Numbered from the stretch's first letter, positions 53,039 through 62,116 are shown. The stretch: DNA of 64,000 nucleotides from Adhaeribacter arboris (GCF_003023845.1 NZ_PYFT01000001.1:5642001-5706000); one strand, 5' to 3'. A program made the numbers and translations. The notes: a model not told the origin generated them from the letters alone.

Positions 53039-54028
53039 TTACCTATTGTTATTCAGTTCAAAATGAATCCGGTCGGCTTCTATTAGTTGAATTAACTCTT
53101 CTTCCTTAGGTAGATATAAGCGGTATTTGCTCGCAAAGAGCTGTTCGTTTTCGGCTAGCACCGAGTATTTTACAATCGTTTCGTCTTTTTCCGTGCACAA
53201 AATAATGCCAATCGTGGGATTATCGCCTTCGCTGCGTTTTAAGTCGTTGTACATGCGCACGTACATATCCATCTGCCCAATGGCCGCATGTGTAAGCTTA
53301 TCCGTTTTAAGATCAATCAGCACAAAGCATTTGAGATAATAATTGTAGAAAACGAGATCAATATAAAAGTCGGAGGTATCGGTTACAATATGTTGCTGCC
53401 GGGCAACAAAGGCAAAGCCTTTTCCCAATTCCATTAGAAATTGCTGCAAATGATTGATGAGTGAGGTTTCTATTCTGCTTTCGCTTACGGCTGTATTGTA
53501 GGGTAATCCTAAAAACTCGAAAATATACGGGTCTTTTAACAATTGCTGAGCTTTTGGTATTTTGCCGGCGATACTAGAATCCAATATGCGGCCAATGTAT
53601 TGCGTTTTTATATTTCGCTGTAGAGTACGGGTGTCCCAGTTACTCTCTACGGCGTGTTGTAGATATTTTTCTCTAAGACCTTCACTTTCTAGCCGACTGA
53701 GAATACGGTAATGCGTCCAGCTCAATTCGTGACGCAGCGCGTCACGAATTGGAAAAGCTATATAAAATTGGCGAATGTTACGCAAGTTACTTTCGTCGAA
53801 ACCTTTGCCAAATTCGAGAGTAAGCTGCCGGGAGAGATTTTTGAGCACTTCTTTGCCATAAGCAGCTTTTGCTTTGCCTTGTTGCTCGTCTTCCACGATA
53901 AGCTTGCCTATTTGCCAATACATCTGAAGCAAAATAGAATTATTGTTTTTAAAGGCCAAGCTTTTGGCTTGAATGATAATTTCCTTTACTGCCGTAAGAA
54001 GTTCTTTTCCCGTTTGAATACTGTTCAT
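53039..54028 (-). CDS. YhcG/DUF1016 family PD-(D/E)XK nuclease
   Basis: 329 residues. N-terminal DUF1016_N (about 10-150: LLQMYWQIGKLIVEDEQQG, LSRQLTLEFGKGFDESNLRN, LSWTHYRILSRLESE) and C-terminal nuclease domain (about 170-320) with FYIDLVFYNYYLKCFVLIDLK, the D...ExK-like site (here D and D-L-K), IGIILCTEKDETIVKYS and YRLYLPKEEEL. YhcG-type proteins often sit in defence or restriction loci, but here no such neighbours exist. A 29-base near-perfect palindrome (53723-53751) lies inside the gene. Confidence 0.88.
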   Translation of the reverse strand: MNSIQTGKELLTAVKEIIIQAKSLAFKNNNSILLQMYWQIGKLIVEDEQQGKAKAAYGKEVLKNLSRQLTLEFGKGFDESNLRNIRQFYIAFPIRDALRHELSWTHYRILSRLESEGLREKYLQHAVESNWDTRTLQRNIKTQYIGRILDSSIAGKIPKAQQLLKDPYIFEFLGLPYNTAVSESRIETSLINHLQQFLMELGKGFAFVARQQHIVTDTSDFYIDLVFYNYYLKCFVLIDLKTDKLTHAAIGQMDMYVRMYNDLKRSEGDNPTIGIILCTEKDETIVKYSVLAENEQLFASKYRLYLPKEEELIQLIEADRIHFELNNNR

Positions 54029-54131
54029 TTTTTGTCAATCATTCTTTTAACTTGGTACGCATGAGTACTAAATGGCCGGTTTCAATATAATAAAATAAAC
54101 GGGCTAGTAAGGATAAAAGAAAGGGTAAATT

Positions 54132-54980
54132 CTAGGCTACTGATACTGATTTTTCTCCGGCAGGAGCGGTTGTTGATTTAGGCTCGATATCGAAGAGGAA
54201 GTGGTTGAGCTTAGAACGCAAATCGGCGGCCGCGAGGTTGCGGTATACTTGCCCATTTCGAACCAAGGCTATTTGGCCGGTTTCTTCTGAAACTACCAAC
54301 ACCACACTATCGGTTACTTCGCTTAAGCCAATAGCGGCCCGGTGCCGCAAACCCATGGAGGCGGGTACATCCGTATTTTCGGTAACGGGTAAAATACAAC
54401 GCGCTGCTTTAATCCGGTTATTGGCAATAATTACGGCCCCATCGTGTAGCGGGCTGGTTTTATTAAAAATAGAAAGCAGTAAACGTTTAGAAACTACCGC
54501 ATCAATCGTGTCGCCGGAATCAGCGTAAAATTTTAGCTCGGAGCTGCGGGCAAAAACAATTAGAGCACCAATATTTTTGCCCGCCAATGATTTAGCCGCT
54601 TCAATAAAAGGCGTCAAATTAATGCGATTTTCGTTCTCGGATTTGCGCCACGGAAAGCCCAGGAAAAATTTATCGCTGTTAAAAGGGGTGCTTTTGCCAA
54701 TCATCATCAGGAAGCGCCGGATTTCCTGCTGAAACAAAATAATCATGGCAAGTACGCCCACTCCCATAAATTGCCCCAGAATAATCGTAAGCAATTCCAT
54801 ACCGGCTGCTTTTACTACCAGGTACAAGAGGTAAATAGAAAGCAAACCCACAAAGATTTTAAGCGCCACGCTCCCGGTAAGCACTTTATACAACTGGTAC
54901 AGCAATACCGTTACCAGCAAGATATCCGCGATATCGAGCCAGTTTATTTCCAAAAAGCCAATGGTAAATAACGGTATCAA
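54132..54980 (-). CDS. cdaA: Diadenylate cyclase CdaA
   Basis: 282 residues with three N-terminal helices (about 12-30, 38-60, 66-90) and the DisA_N/DAC domain (about 115-250) with the catalytic motifs DGAVIIANNRIKAARCILP and MGLRHRAAIGLSEVTD. It makes the second messenger c-di-AMP, which controls cell-wall and potassium homeostasis. Same strand as folP, 285 bases downstream of it, the gap occupied by an inverted repeat; this folP-cdaA order is common in Bacteroidota. Confidence 0.95.
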   Translation of the reverse strand: MIPLFTIGFLEINWLDIADILLVTVLLYQLYKVLTGSVALKIFVGLLSIYLLYLVVKAAGMELLTIILGQFMGVGVLAMIILFQQEIRRFLMMIGKSTPFNSDKFFLGFPWRKSENENRINLTPFIEAAKSLAGKNIGALIVFARSSELKFYADSGDTIDAVVSKRLLLSIFNKTSPLHDGAVIIANNRIKAARCILPVTENTDVPASMGLRHRAAIGLSEVTDSVVLVVSEETGQIALVRNGQVYRNLAAADLRSKLNHFLFDIEPKSTTAPAGEKSVSVA

Positions 54981-54985
54981 ATTAG

Positions 54986-55286
54986 TTTCAGGTTACAGGT
55001 TGCAAATTATTTTAAGTTACAACTTACAGATTGCAAGTTGATTTAATATTTATTTCGTTATGGTTAAAGTCAAAGATTAAGCAACGTCTATTTTTAATAT
55101 TTATTTTTGGTTAAGGTTGCAAACGTTTTATTTCCGTATCAACTATAATCAAACTATAAAAAATCATAAATTTTGGTTGCCTAGAGCATCATAATCAAGC
55201 GATAAACAATTTGTCAACTGGCAATCTGTAACCTGCAACTTAATGCGACTTGCAACCTGTAACCTTCAACCTGCAACCTGTAACCT
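54986..55286. repeat. Imperfect inverted repeat between cdaA and folP
   Basis: A segment at about 54986-55042 and one at about 55196-55255 are diverged inverted copies built from words such as TTGCAACCTGTAACCT. TGCAACCTGTAACCT also occurs as direct copies at 55251-55265 and 55272-55286. The last copies overlap the folP 3' end and encode its final RLQVAG residues. About 150 bases of AT-rich DNA separate the arms. Confidence 0.7.
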
Positions 55287-56129
55287 ACTCACCAATTTAA
55301 TGGTTTGTACGGCTTCTTTCACGTCGTGAACCCGCAAAATGCTGGCGCCTTGGAGCAAAGCCAATGTGTTTAGAGCAATAGTGCCCGGCAGGGCCTCCGT
55401 AGCTTCTATGCCTAAGGTTTTGTAAGTCATCGATTTGCGCGAAAGACCTGCCAAAACCGGTAGTTCAAATAAGCTAAACTCGTGTAGGTTTCGCAGTAAC
55501 ATAAAGTTTTGCTCTATGGTTTTGGCGAAACCAAAGCCAGGATCAATAATAATATCTACTACTCCGGCCGCGCGTAATTGGGCCACTTTTTGCTCAAAAT
55601 ACGTCACCAATTCCAATAGCAAATTATCGTAATTAGTTAGCTGCTTCATGGTTTGGGGCGTACCCCGCATGTGCATTAAAATATAAGGCGCTTTTAAAGC
55701 CGCGGCTTTCGCAAACATAGCTTCATCCAGGCTACCTCCCGAAATATCGTTGATAATAGAGGCTCCGGCTTTTACGGCCGCTTCGGCTACCTGGGACCGG
55801 AAAGTATCAATCGAAATAAGAGTGCCCGGCAGAGCTTTTCGGATAGCTTCAATAGCCGGTATAACCCGGTCCATTTCTTCGGTCACCGAAATATCCTCGG
55901 CTCCCGGACGCGACGAATATCCGCCAATGTCCAGGATATCTGCTCCTTCGGCCAACATTTTTTCGGCCTTAGCTACTACCTGATCGAGGCTAATGAGCCG
56001 GCTGCCCTCGTAAAAAGAATCAGGCGTTACATTTAAAATCCCCATGACTACCGGGGTGGCCAGCGAAAGGATTTTTCCGTGGCAGTTAAGAGTGCTCTTT
56101 TTGTAAAAAAACGTATCTTTCGCCTTCAA
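55266..56129 (-). CDS. folP: Dihydropteroate synthase
   Basis: 287-residue TIM-barrel enzyme of folate synthesis joining pABA to the pterin pyrophosphate. Motifs: VVMGILNVTPDSFYEGS, ILDIGGYSSRPGAEDIS, LISIDTFRSQVAEAA, IINDISGGSLDEAM, IDPGFGFAKTIEQN and LAGLSRKSM. Normal length, but the C-terminus is written by the intergenic repeat. 43 bases separate it from the divergent DUF1599 gene. Confidence 0.95.
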   Translation of the reverse strand: MKAKDTFFYKKSTLNCHGKILSLATPVVMGILNVTPDSFYEGSRLISLDQVVAKAEKMLAEGADILDIGGYSSRPGAEDISVTEEMDRVIPAIEAIRKALPGTLISIDTFRSQVAEAAVKAGASIINDISGGSLDEAMFAKAAALKAPYILMHMRGTPQTMKQLTNYDNLLLELVTYFEQKVAQLRAAGVVDIIIDPGFGFAKTIEQNFMLLRNLHEFSLFELPVLAGLSRKSMTYKTLGIEATEALPGTIALNTLALLQGASILRVHDVKEAVQTIKLVSRLQVAG

Positions 56130-56172
56130 ACCGGGATATCTGTTTACGATTCTCTAAAATAAGCCTAAAAAG

Positions 56173-56730
56173 TTGATTAATCAAACGCTGTCGGAATATA
56201 AACGGGTAATTAGTGCCTGTCAGGAAATTTTTATTAAAAAAACTAGTGATTACGGTACGGCCTGGCGCATTTTACGCTTGCCTTCCATTACCGATCAAAT
56301 TTTTATTAAAGCCCAACGCATCCGGTCCATTCAGGAAAAGGGGGTGCAGAAAGTGCCCGAAGATATTACGTCGGAGTTTGTGGGAATTATAAATTATTGC
56401 GTGATTGCTCTCATGCAAATGGACCTGGCCGATGAAACCGAACTGGAAATTCCTGCTGCAAAGGTAGCTGCCTGGTACGAAGCGCACATCGAAAAAAACA
56501 TTCAATTGTTATTAGCTAAAAACCACGATTACGGCGAGGCCTGGCGCGATATGCGCGTTTCGTCTATCACCGATATCATTTTAATGAAACTTTACCGAAC
56601 TAAGCAAATTGAAGACAATCAGGGGCAAACCTTGATTTCGGAAGGAGTGGAGGCGAACTACCGCGACATGATTAACTACGCCGTTTTTGCCTTGATAAAA
56701 CTAAATTTTAACAGCCATGAGACTAATTAG
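56173..56730 (+). CDS. DUF1599 domain protein
   Basis: 185 residues with two copies of the DUF1599 (nucleotide-modification-associated) domain: SDYGTAWRILRLPSITDQIFIKAQRIRSIQ (about 25) and HDYGEAWRDMRVSSITDIILMKLYRTKQIE (about 115), each with the D-Y-G-x-A-W-R signature and an all-alpha fold like MazG-type enzymes. The likely start is TTG 56173, since no ATG precedes the conserved region. It overlaps the next gene by 14 bases, so they are translated together. The gene pair beside folP is conserved in Bacteroidota. Confidence 0.88.
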   Translation: MINQTLSEYKRVISACQEIFIKKTSDYGTAWRILRLPSITDQIFIKAQRIRSIQEKGVQKVPEDITSEFVGIINYCVIALMQMDLADETELEIPAAKVAAWYEAHIEKNIQLLLAKNHDYGEAWRDMRVSSITDIILMKLYRTKQIEDNQGQTLISEGVEANYRDMINYAVFALIKLNFNSHETN

Positions 56731-57814
56731 CAGATTAAGCTGGCTTTTTGTAGGTGGCTTGTTTATTTTTTCGGGCCTGATTAAAATAAACGACCCCGTT
56801 GGCACCGCCATTAAACTGGAAGAATATTTTGATGTATTTGCCGCCGATTTTTCGTCGTTTTTTTTAATTTTTAAACCTTATGCGCTTTTTTTATCTATTT
56901 TTTTGAGTGCGCTGGAAATAATATTGGGCGTGGCTTTGCTGCTGCGCTGGCGTTTGCGACAAATTCTGCGGGGTTTGTTGGTTCTGATTATTTTCTTTAC
57001 GTTTCTCACTTTTTACTCGGCTTACTTTAACAAAGTAACCGATTGCGGTTGTTTCGGTGATGCCATTAAACTCACGCCTTGGCAGTCGTTTTCGAAAGAT
57101 ATTTTATTGCTGCTATTAATTGTGGTATTGCTGGCTACGCGCCGGTATTTGCCCGAAACCAAAACGGCCAGAGTAGCGGGAGTTTTGGTAGCCCTTACGG
57201 CTATTCTTTCGTTTGGAATCGGAATTTACGCTTATAACCACGAGCCATTCATTGATTTCCGGGCGTATAAAGTAGGCAATAACATTCCGGCATTGATGAA
57301 ACCTTCTTCGCCGTTGCGTTACAAATATATTATGGCAAGAAATGGCCAGGAAAAAGAGTTTACGCAGTATCCCACCGACTCTACCTGGAAATTCAAACAA
57401 ATGGTAGCCATAAATCCGGAAGATGGGCCTAAGATTACCGATTTTAATGTGTGGAACGATCAGGGCGATTTTACCCAGGAAGTATTTAGCGGTAATAAGC
57501 TGCTTATTCTGGTGCAGGACGTAAGCAAAGTGAACCCCAAAAAATTTGCGGATATTAATAACCTGATTGTGGCCGCCGAAAAGTCAAGTAAAAACATTAA
57601 ACCGGTGGTTGTTACCGCCAGCAGCACCCAGGATTTTGACGTTTTCCGGCACGAAGCAAATTTAAGCGCCCCGTATTATTTTGGCGATGCCACCGTGCTT
57701 AAAACTATGATGCGGGCGAACCCCGGTATTATGTTATTAAAAAATGGTCAGGTAGTAGGTAAGTGGCATTATAACGATACGCCCGGTATTCAAACCGTAG
57801 AGCGGCAATTATGA
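56717..57814 (+). CDS. DoxX-domain membrane protein with thioredoxin-like C-terminus (BT_3928-type)
   Basis: 365 residues. N-terminal DoxX/MauE-like half with four helices (GLFIFSGLIKINDPVGTAIK, the DCGCFGDAIKLTPWQSFSKDI motif with a Cys pair near 115) and a C-terminal half (about 190-365) with a thioredoxin-like fold (KFADINNLIVAAEKSS, VVVTASSTQDF, RANPGIMLLKNGQVVGKWHYND), but without a CxxC there. It may pass electrons through the CGC pair. It overlaps DUF1599 by 14 bases and the next gene by 4 (ATGA), so all three form an operon. Confidence 0.85.
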   Translation: MRLISRLSWLFVGGLFIFSGLIKINDPVGTAIKLEEYFDVFAADFSSFFLIFKPYALFLSIFLSALEIILGVALLLRWRLRQILRGLLVLIIFFTFLTFYSAYFNKVTDCGCFGDAIKLTPWQSFSKDILLLLLIVVLLATRRYLPETKTARVAGVLVALTAILSFGIGIYAYNHEPFIDFRAYKVGNNIPALMKPSSPLRYKYIMARNGQEKEFTQYPTDSTWKFKQMVAINPEDGPKITDFNVWNDQGDFTQEVFSGNKLLILVQDVSKVNPKKFADINNLIVAAEKSSKNIKPVVVTASSTQDFDVFRHEANLSAPYYFGDATVLKTMMRANPGIMLLKNGQVVGKWHYNDTPGIQTVERQL

Positions 57815-58869
57815 ACGGGCTGCGCTTCGTTGGGCAAAGGTTAGCGCACGGCCTGCTGATAATGTTAGGAGTGGTGGTGGCTGTGTTTTTTTTGTTTAAC
57901 GTTTTGCCCGGCGACCCGGTAGCGATGCTGGCTGGTCAGCGGAACGATATTGCTACCCGCGCGGCTATTATTGCCGACTTAGGTTTGGATAAACCGTTAC
58001 CTGCGCAACTGCTCTATTACCTGAATGATATTTCGCCAATATCCGTACACCCAGATACCCCCGATAATCAGCAAAAATATAATTACCAACGCTTATTTAC
58101 ATTCGGTAACCAGGCCGTAGTACTTAAATGGCCATATTTGCGCCGTTCGTTTCAGAGTAATAAACCAGTAACCGAAATTCTATTAGACCATTTAGTAGGT
58201 ACCCTTTGGCTGGCAGGCGCGGCTATGGTGCTCGCCACCTTTTTCGGAATACTACTGGGCATGGCAGCGGCTCTTAAACCGCATAGCTTTCTGGATCATG
58301 CCTTTATTACCTTATCGGTGCTGGGAATTTCGGTGCCCTCATTTGTGGCCGCTATAATTATCGCTCTTACGTTTGGCTTTTACTGGAGCAATTTTACCGG
58401 CCTGAGCCTTACCGGTCAACTCTACGAAGTGGATGCTTTTACGGGGCGGCATTTAGTTTGGCAAAATTTATTATTACCGGCCTTGGCGTTGGGTATTCGG
58501 CCGTTGGCCGTTATTATGCAGCTAACCCGGGCCTCTATGATCGACGTACTCACCCAGGATTTTATTCGTACTGCCCGGGCAAAAGGCTTGTCTTCTAAGC
58601 AGGTTATCTGGCGGCACGCCTTAAAAAATGCTTTAAACCCTGTTATTACGGCTGTTTCGGGTTGGCTGGCTTCGCTCATGGCGGGCGCTTTTTTTATCGA
58701 GTATATTTTTAACTGGAAAGGCCTGGGCTCCGTTACGCTGCACGCCGTCGAAAACCTGGATTTTCCGGTGGTAATCGGCGCTACCCTGCTCATTGCTTTT
58801 CTGTTTATTTTAATTAATATTCTCGTTGATTTGCTTTACGCGGTGGTAGATCCGCGGGTAAAGCTGTAA
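57811..58869 (+). CDS. ABC transporter permease, dipeptide/oligopeptide (DppB/OppB) type
   Basis: 352 residues with six membrane helices. N-terminal DppB signature VVVAVFFLFNVLPGDPVAML, an extra loop of about 60 residues at 65-125, and the BPD_transp_1 domain (about 130-345) with the EAA loop DFIRTARAKGLSSKQVIWRHALKN. No ATPase, second permease or binding protein is adjacent, so partners are elsewhere. Start ATG overlaps the previous stop (ATGA). In related genomes this position may be held by other genes, so the linkage is noteworthy. Confidence 0.92.
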   Translation: MNGLRFVGQRLAHGLLIMLGVVVAVFFLFNVLPGDPVAMLAGQRNDIATRAAIIADLGLDKPLPAQLLYYLNDISPISVHPDTPDNQQKYNYQRLFTFGNQAVVLKWPYLRRSFQSNKPVTEILLDHLVGTLWLAGAAMVLATFFGILLGMAAALKPHSFLDHAFITLSVLGISVPSFVAAIIIALTFGFYWSNFTGLSLTGQLYEVDAFTGRHLVWQNLLLPALALGIRPLAVIMQLTRASMIDVLTQDFIRTARAKGLSSKQVIWRHALKNALNPVITAVSGWLASLMAGAFFIEYIFNWKGLGSVTLHAVENLDFPVVIGATLLIAFLFILINILVDLLYAVVDPRVKL

Positions 58870-58870
58870 A

Positions 58871-58919
58871 CCCCACCGCCTACGGCACCTCCCCTGTTTT
58901 TAGGGGCGGTGCAGTGGGG
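58871..58919 (+). terminator. Hairpin after the ABC permease gene
   Basis: Nested complementary runs: CCCCAC/GTGGGG (58871-58876, 58914-58919), CACCGCC/GGCGGTG (58874-58880, 58905-58911) and inner CCCCT/AGGGG (58891-58895, 58902-58906). It follows the permease stop by two bases. There is no T-tract, so it may be a repeat rather than an efficient terminator. Confidence 0.5.
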
Positions 58920-59057
58920 TAATATAGTAATAGCTTAAATGAAGAAATAAGGGCAACTAACTGAGCCCATTACTGCGTAAAAATAAAACTTATCCCTTTC
59001 TTTCTGGCTTGCTACCGAAACTCTTAATACTTTTACACCGATATTTAGATAATATTT

Positions 59058-59591
59058 GTGACTGATAGCCGTATTTATTTAGTTGGTATGCCGGGCTCGG
59101 GTAAAACCACTTTAGGCCGCCAACTAGCCACGCATTTACATTTGCCTTTTATTGATTTAGACCATTATATTGAGCGCAAAGAAGGTAAAAGCGTCCGGAA
59201 AATATTTGAAAAAACCGGTGAGTCGTGGTTCCGTAAAACCGAGGCATTGGCGCTGCGGCAAGCTACCGAAGAAAACGAGCAAGCTGTAATTGCTACCGGG
59301 GGCGGTACTCCTTGCTTTGAAGGAAACATGGATTTTATTAATCGCCATGGCCTAAGTGTTTACCTGCAGGTGCCGGTAAACGAAATATTATCCCGGATGA
59401 AAGCCGAAGGCATTGCTGTAAGGCCTTTATTAGCCGGAAAAACAGATGAACAGTTGTATCAGTTTTTTTCTGAAACATTAACCAGCCGTCAACAGTTTTA
59501 CACGAAGGCAGTTTTAACCTACGCAAGTTTAAATCCTACGGCCGCTGAAATATTTCATTTAGTAGATAACTGGCGGCTAAAAAAGGTATAG
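59058..59591 (+). CDS. aroK: Shikimate kinase
   Basis: 177 residues. Walker A GMPGSGKTTLG (10-20), shikimate-binding DLDHYIERKEGKSVRKIFE and GESWFRKTEALAL, ATGGGTPCF, and lid Arg in GIAVRPLLAG. It phosphorylates shikimate with ATP in aromatic amino-acid synthesis. The initiator is GTG 59058: it gives the normal N-terminus and no ATG lies nearby. 188 bases after the permease; not in an aro operon. Confidence 0.94.
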   Translation: MTDSRIYLVGMPGSGKTTLGRQLATHLHLPFIDLDHYIERKEGKSVRKIFEKTGESWFRKTEALALRQATEENEQAVIATGGGTPCFEGNMDFINRHGLSVYLQVPVNEILSRMKAEGIAVRPLLAGKTDEQLYQFFSETLTSRQQFYTKAVLTYASLNPTAAEIFHLVDNWRLKKV

Positions 59592-59665
59592 CACCAGGTT
59601 GTTACCTTATTAAAAAGAATCTTTATTAATTTAGTTGTACGTTTAATCAATCGTTTATTAAAGAG

Positions 59666-60277
59666 ATGAAACCAAATCATAAAGGCTCCGCCCAACTTTT
59701 TAAAAATCCGGTTCTGGAAAAATTGACTCATACGCATATTGCGTTGCCTATTTCCATTTTCATTGTAATTGCAACGGGTCTTATTTATTATGGCTTAACC
59801 CACGGCTTTATAACAGTTTTATCCGCTTTAGGGCTTTTTATGGTGGGTTGGTTTATTTTTACTTTTGTGGAGTATATGGCGCACCGGCATGTTTTTCACA
59901 TGGAAACCGACACTGAGGTAAAGAAAAACATTCAGTATACTTTTCACGGGAACCACCACGATTATCCAAAAGATAAGTCGCGGCTAGCCATGCCTCCCAT
60001 TGTTAGTTTATTTATTTCATCGTTCTTCTTTTTTGTGTTCAAGCTAATTTTTGGTTCGGCTGTATTTGGTATTTTGTCCGGCTTTTTATTTGGCTACGCC
60101 GTTTATTTATTTGTGCACTACGCGGTACACGCTTACGCGCCACCGAAAAATTTCTTAAAAATATTGTGGGTACACCACAGCATTCACCATTACAAACACG
60201 ACGATAAAGCCTACGGAGTATCGTCGCCGCTTTGGGATTGGATTTTAGGAACCATGCCACCGGAAAAATCTAAATAA
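59666..60277 (+). CDS. Fatty-acid hydroxylase / sterol-desaturase family membrane enzyme
   Basis: 203 residues with four helices and the di-iron histidine clusters of the family: MAHRHVFHME, FHGNHHDYPKD, LFVHYAVHAY and WVHHSIHHYKHDD. The spacing fits the fatty acid 2-hydroxylase branch (sphingolipid-making Bacteroidota) better than carotenoid hydroxylase. Acts in the inner membrane on acyl chains; the exact substrate is unproven. Strong bidirectional terminator downstream. Confidence 0.88.
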   Translation: MKPNHKGSAQLFKNPVLEKLTHTHIALPISIFIVIATGLIYYGLTHGFITVLSALGLFMVGWFIFTFVEYMAHRHVFHMETDTEVKKNIQYTFHGNHHDYPKDKSRLAMPPIVSLFISSFFFFVFKLIFGSAVFGILSGFLFGYAVYLFVHYAVHAYAPPKNFLKILWVHHSIHHYKHDDKAYGVSSPLWDWILGTMPPEKSK

Positions 60278-60313
60278 ATTGCCAACAGTAAAGTCTTGAT
60301 TGGCATTTTTTGC

Positions 60314-60371
60314 AAAAACTCTTACAACAAAAAAGCTCCTTTTCAGGAGCTTTTTTGTTGTAAGAGTTTTT
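60314..60371. terminator. Bidirectional terminator with 27-bp perfect stem
   Basis: A 27-bp arm at 60314-60340 (ending AAAAAAGCTCCT) and its perfect complement at 60345-60371 around a 4-base loop. A-tract on the left and T-tract on the right allow termination both ways. It lies between convergent genes and ends 4 bases before the stop codon of the small lipoprotein gene. Confidence 0.9.
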
Positions 60372-60375
60372 AGTT

Positions 60376-60555
60376 TTAAACTCTCGGACCACGTATTTTG
60401 CGTAGCAGCCAAAGCACAAACAACACTACTACTACAATCCCGATAACGGCCGTCCACATGCCCGCTTTAAAAATATCGCCGATAACCTCACAACTTGTTA
60501 CGGTGAGGGCTAGGAACATAAGGAATATGGGAAAAAAGTATCTAAAATTTTTCAT
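60376..60555 (-). CDS. Small lipoprotein with one extra membrane helix
   Basis: 59 residues from ATG 60555: signal MKNFRYFFPIFLMFLALTV, lipobox TSC, then FKAGMWTAVIGIVVVVLFVLWLL, a membrane helix, and a basic end RKIRGPRV. This small two-segment lipoprotein is widespread in Bacteroidota; function unknown. The longer frame from 60612 only adds an unlikely leader. Confidence 0.7.
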   Translation of the reverse strand: MKNFRYFFPIFLMFLALTVTSCEVIGDIFKAGMWTAVIGIVVVVLFVLWLLRKIRGPRV

Positions 60556-61012
60556 GATTAGTTGGTTAATTATGACAAAGTAAATGATGTTATTTTCTGG
60601 TAATTCTACCAAAACAAGAGAATATACCCGTATATAGGAGTAATACTATAGCCAGGAAAAAAGGTTGGGTTATTCCGGCGGTAAACCCTTATTTTATATT
60701 CTTCTAATCTATTTTTTGCCACTTGGTGGTACTGCCCGATAACCAGAAAAAATACAGAATCAATTTTTTTAAAAGCTTATGGTTTGCTTTAGCTAAAAGA
60801 TAGAGGCGGTAATAATATTGAAACAAGCTTTTGGCTATTTTCTTATTGTTTATTTAATGCTCTCAATTGATTTGCATTGCTCCTCGGAACAGATTAAAAT
60901 TTATTTAATACCCGTATTCCGAAGCATAAAATACGGGCATCCAGCTCAACTTTTATCTTTGTTTGCAGTAAACTTTTATAGAACAAACCATTAATCACTA
61001 AGAGGTATTATT
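60556..61012. other. Gene-free stretch
   Basis: 457 AT-rich bases between divergent small genes. No ORF, hairpin or RNA motif is convincing. A Shine-Dalgarno-like AAGAGG lies just before the 66-residue gene (ATG 61013). Confidence 0.5.
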
Positions 61013-61213
61013 ATGTCAGACGAAAATAAAAAAGGCAAAACCATAAAAGACGCGGAAGGCCATGAATTTACGTTCGAGGAAACAGCCGAATCGAACGAAA
61101 ATGATTTACAAGTACTGGATGTAACCGATGCAGAAGCTAAAAAGAAAGATAAAGGTAAAAAAGGAGACACCGTAACCGATGAAGAACGGCAAGCTAATTT
61201 TGAAATGGATTAA
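61013..61213 (+). CDS. Small charged protein, unknown
   Basis: 66 residues, rich in Lys, Asp and Glu: MSDENKKGKTIKDAEGHEF, FTFEETAESNENDLQVLDV and a tail KKKDKGKKGDTVTDEERQ. No signal peptide, no membrane segment; probably disordered in part. ATG 61013 is preceded by an AAGAGG ribosome-site candidate. Not recognised; conserved small acidic/basic proteins like this are common, so it is likely real. Confidence 0.55.
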   Translation: MSDENKKGKTIKDAEGHEFTFEETAESNENDLQVLDVTDAEAKKKDKGKKGDTVTDEERQANFEMD

Positions 61214-61311
61214 TATTTTAGCAGCGTTGCCGCAAGAAAGCCGAATTAATTAAAAGCCGACAAATAATAATTTAGGTTTTTAATTAATTCGGCTTTTATA
61301 AATGGGCTTTT

Positions 61312-62025
61312 CTACGGTAAACTTTGGTTGAAGGAAACAGGAGTAGTTTTTTTGCTTAGTATAATAAGTTTACGAATACTGGTTAAATGGGCCAGTAAAA
61401 CCGCCGGTACAATAACGGAGGGTAACCAAACAAAAGGAAAATACAACAAGGCAATATTGGGTTGGTCGAAAGCAAACTTCTGAAAAGGCGTTGGAACCGA
61501 TAAAATAGCATTTACCACAATATTCAATAAAAGCCCCAGACAGATAAAATTCCAAATCAAGAGCAATTTTGGGGATAACCGGTTTTTTAGCAAGCCAAAA
61601 TAATAGACAAGCGGCGCGGTTAAGCCAGAGATAGTATCTAAGTTACGACCTTCAAAGGTCATTAAAGTCGGAACCATTTGGTGCAATGCCAGACTAAAAA
61701 GAGTTACTTCTACGGGTATTCTAACTACATGTAATAAGGTTAGCCATTTAAGTTGTAAACTAGCCAAAAAGTGTTGGCCCTTATTGGTGGAGAATAAAAG
61801 AATAATTCCTATTAAAGGCGGCAGTACTAAAAAAACAAATCGGGGCGGCAAAGCATTCGTATTGGTATAAAATTGCGCTAAGCCCAGAATACTTTGTAAG
61901 GCAAGCCACGAAATTCCTAAAATAATAATGGCTTTGGAACGGTTAGCTGCCCGGTACAGCAGCCAAAGAGTTAGGAGCGTGGTGCCGGCGAAGAAAAAAC
62001 TAATGTAAGCGGGTAAGTTTTCCAC
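61312..62025 (-). CDS. Seven-helix membrane protein, unknown
   Basis: 237 residues with about seven hydrophobic segments (near 6-22, 33-52, 66-84, 92-112, 135-150, 157-178, 196-216). A conserved-looking central block HVVRIPVEVTLFSLALH and FEGRNLDTISGLTAPL is present. No enzymatic family recognised. It lies 91 bases downstream of a Crp/Fnr-type regulator gene on the same strand and may be in its transcript. Confidence 0.65.
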   Translation of the reverse strand: MENLPAYISFFFAGTTLLTLWLLYRAANRSKAIIILGISWLALQSILGLAQFYTNTNALPPRFVFLVLPPLIGIILLFSTNKGQHFLASLQLKWLTLLHVVRIPVEVTLFSLALHQMVPTLMTFEGRNLDTISGLTAPLVYYFGLLKNRLSPKLLLIWNFICLGLLLNIVVNAILSVPTPFQKFAFDQPNIALLYFPFVWLPSVIVPAVLLAHLTSIRKLIILSKKTTPVSFNQSLP

Positions 62026-62116
62026 AGGGTTACGGATTAAAGTTTTATATTAACCCAAAGGAAATACTACTATAGGTTTTCTCTCTTGCCAAATGGCAGG
62101 AAATAAATTTTGAGCT

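Noticed and set aside
53039-54028. YhcG as part of a restriction or defence island
   Set aside because: No methylase, specificity subunit or other defence gene lies next to it; neighbours are cdaA and a small lipoprotein.
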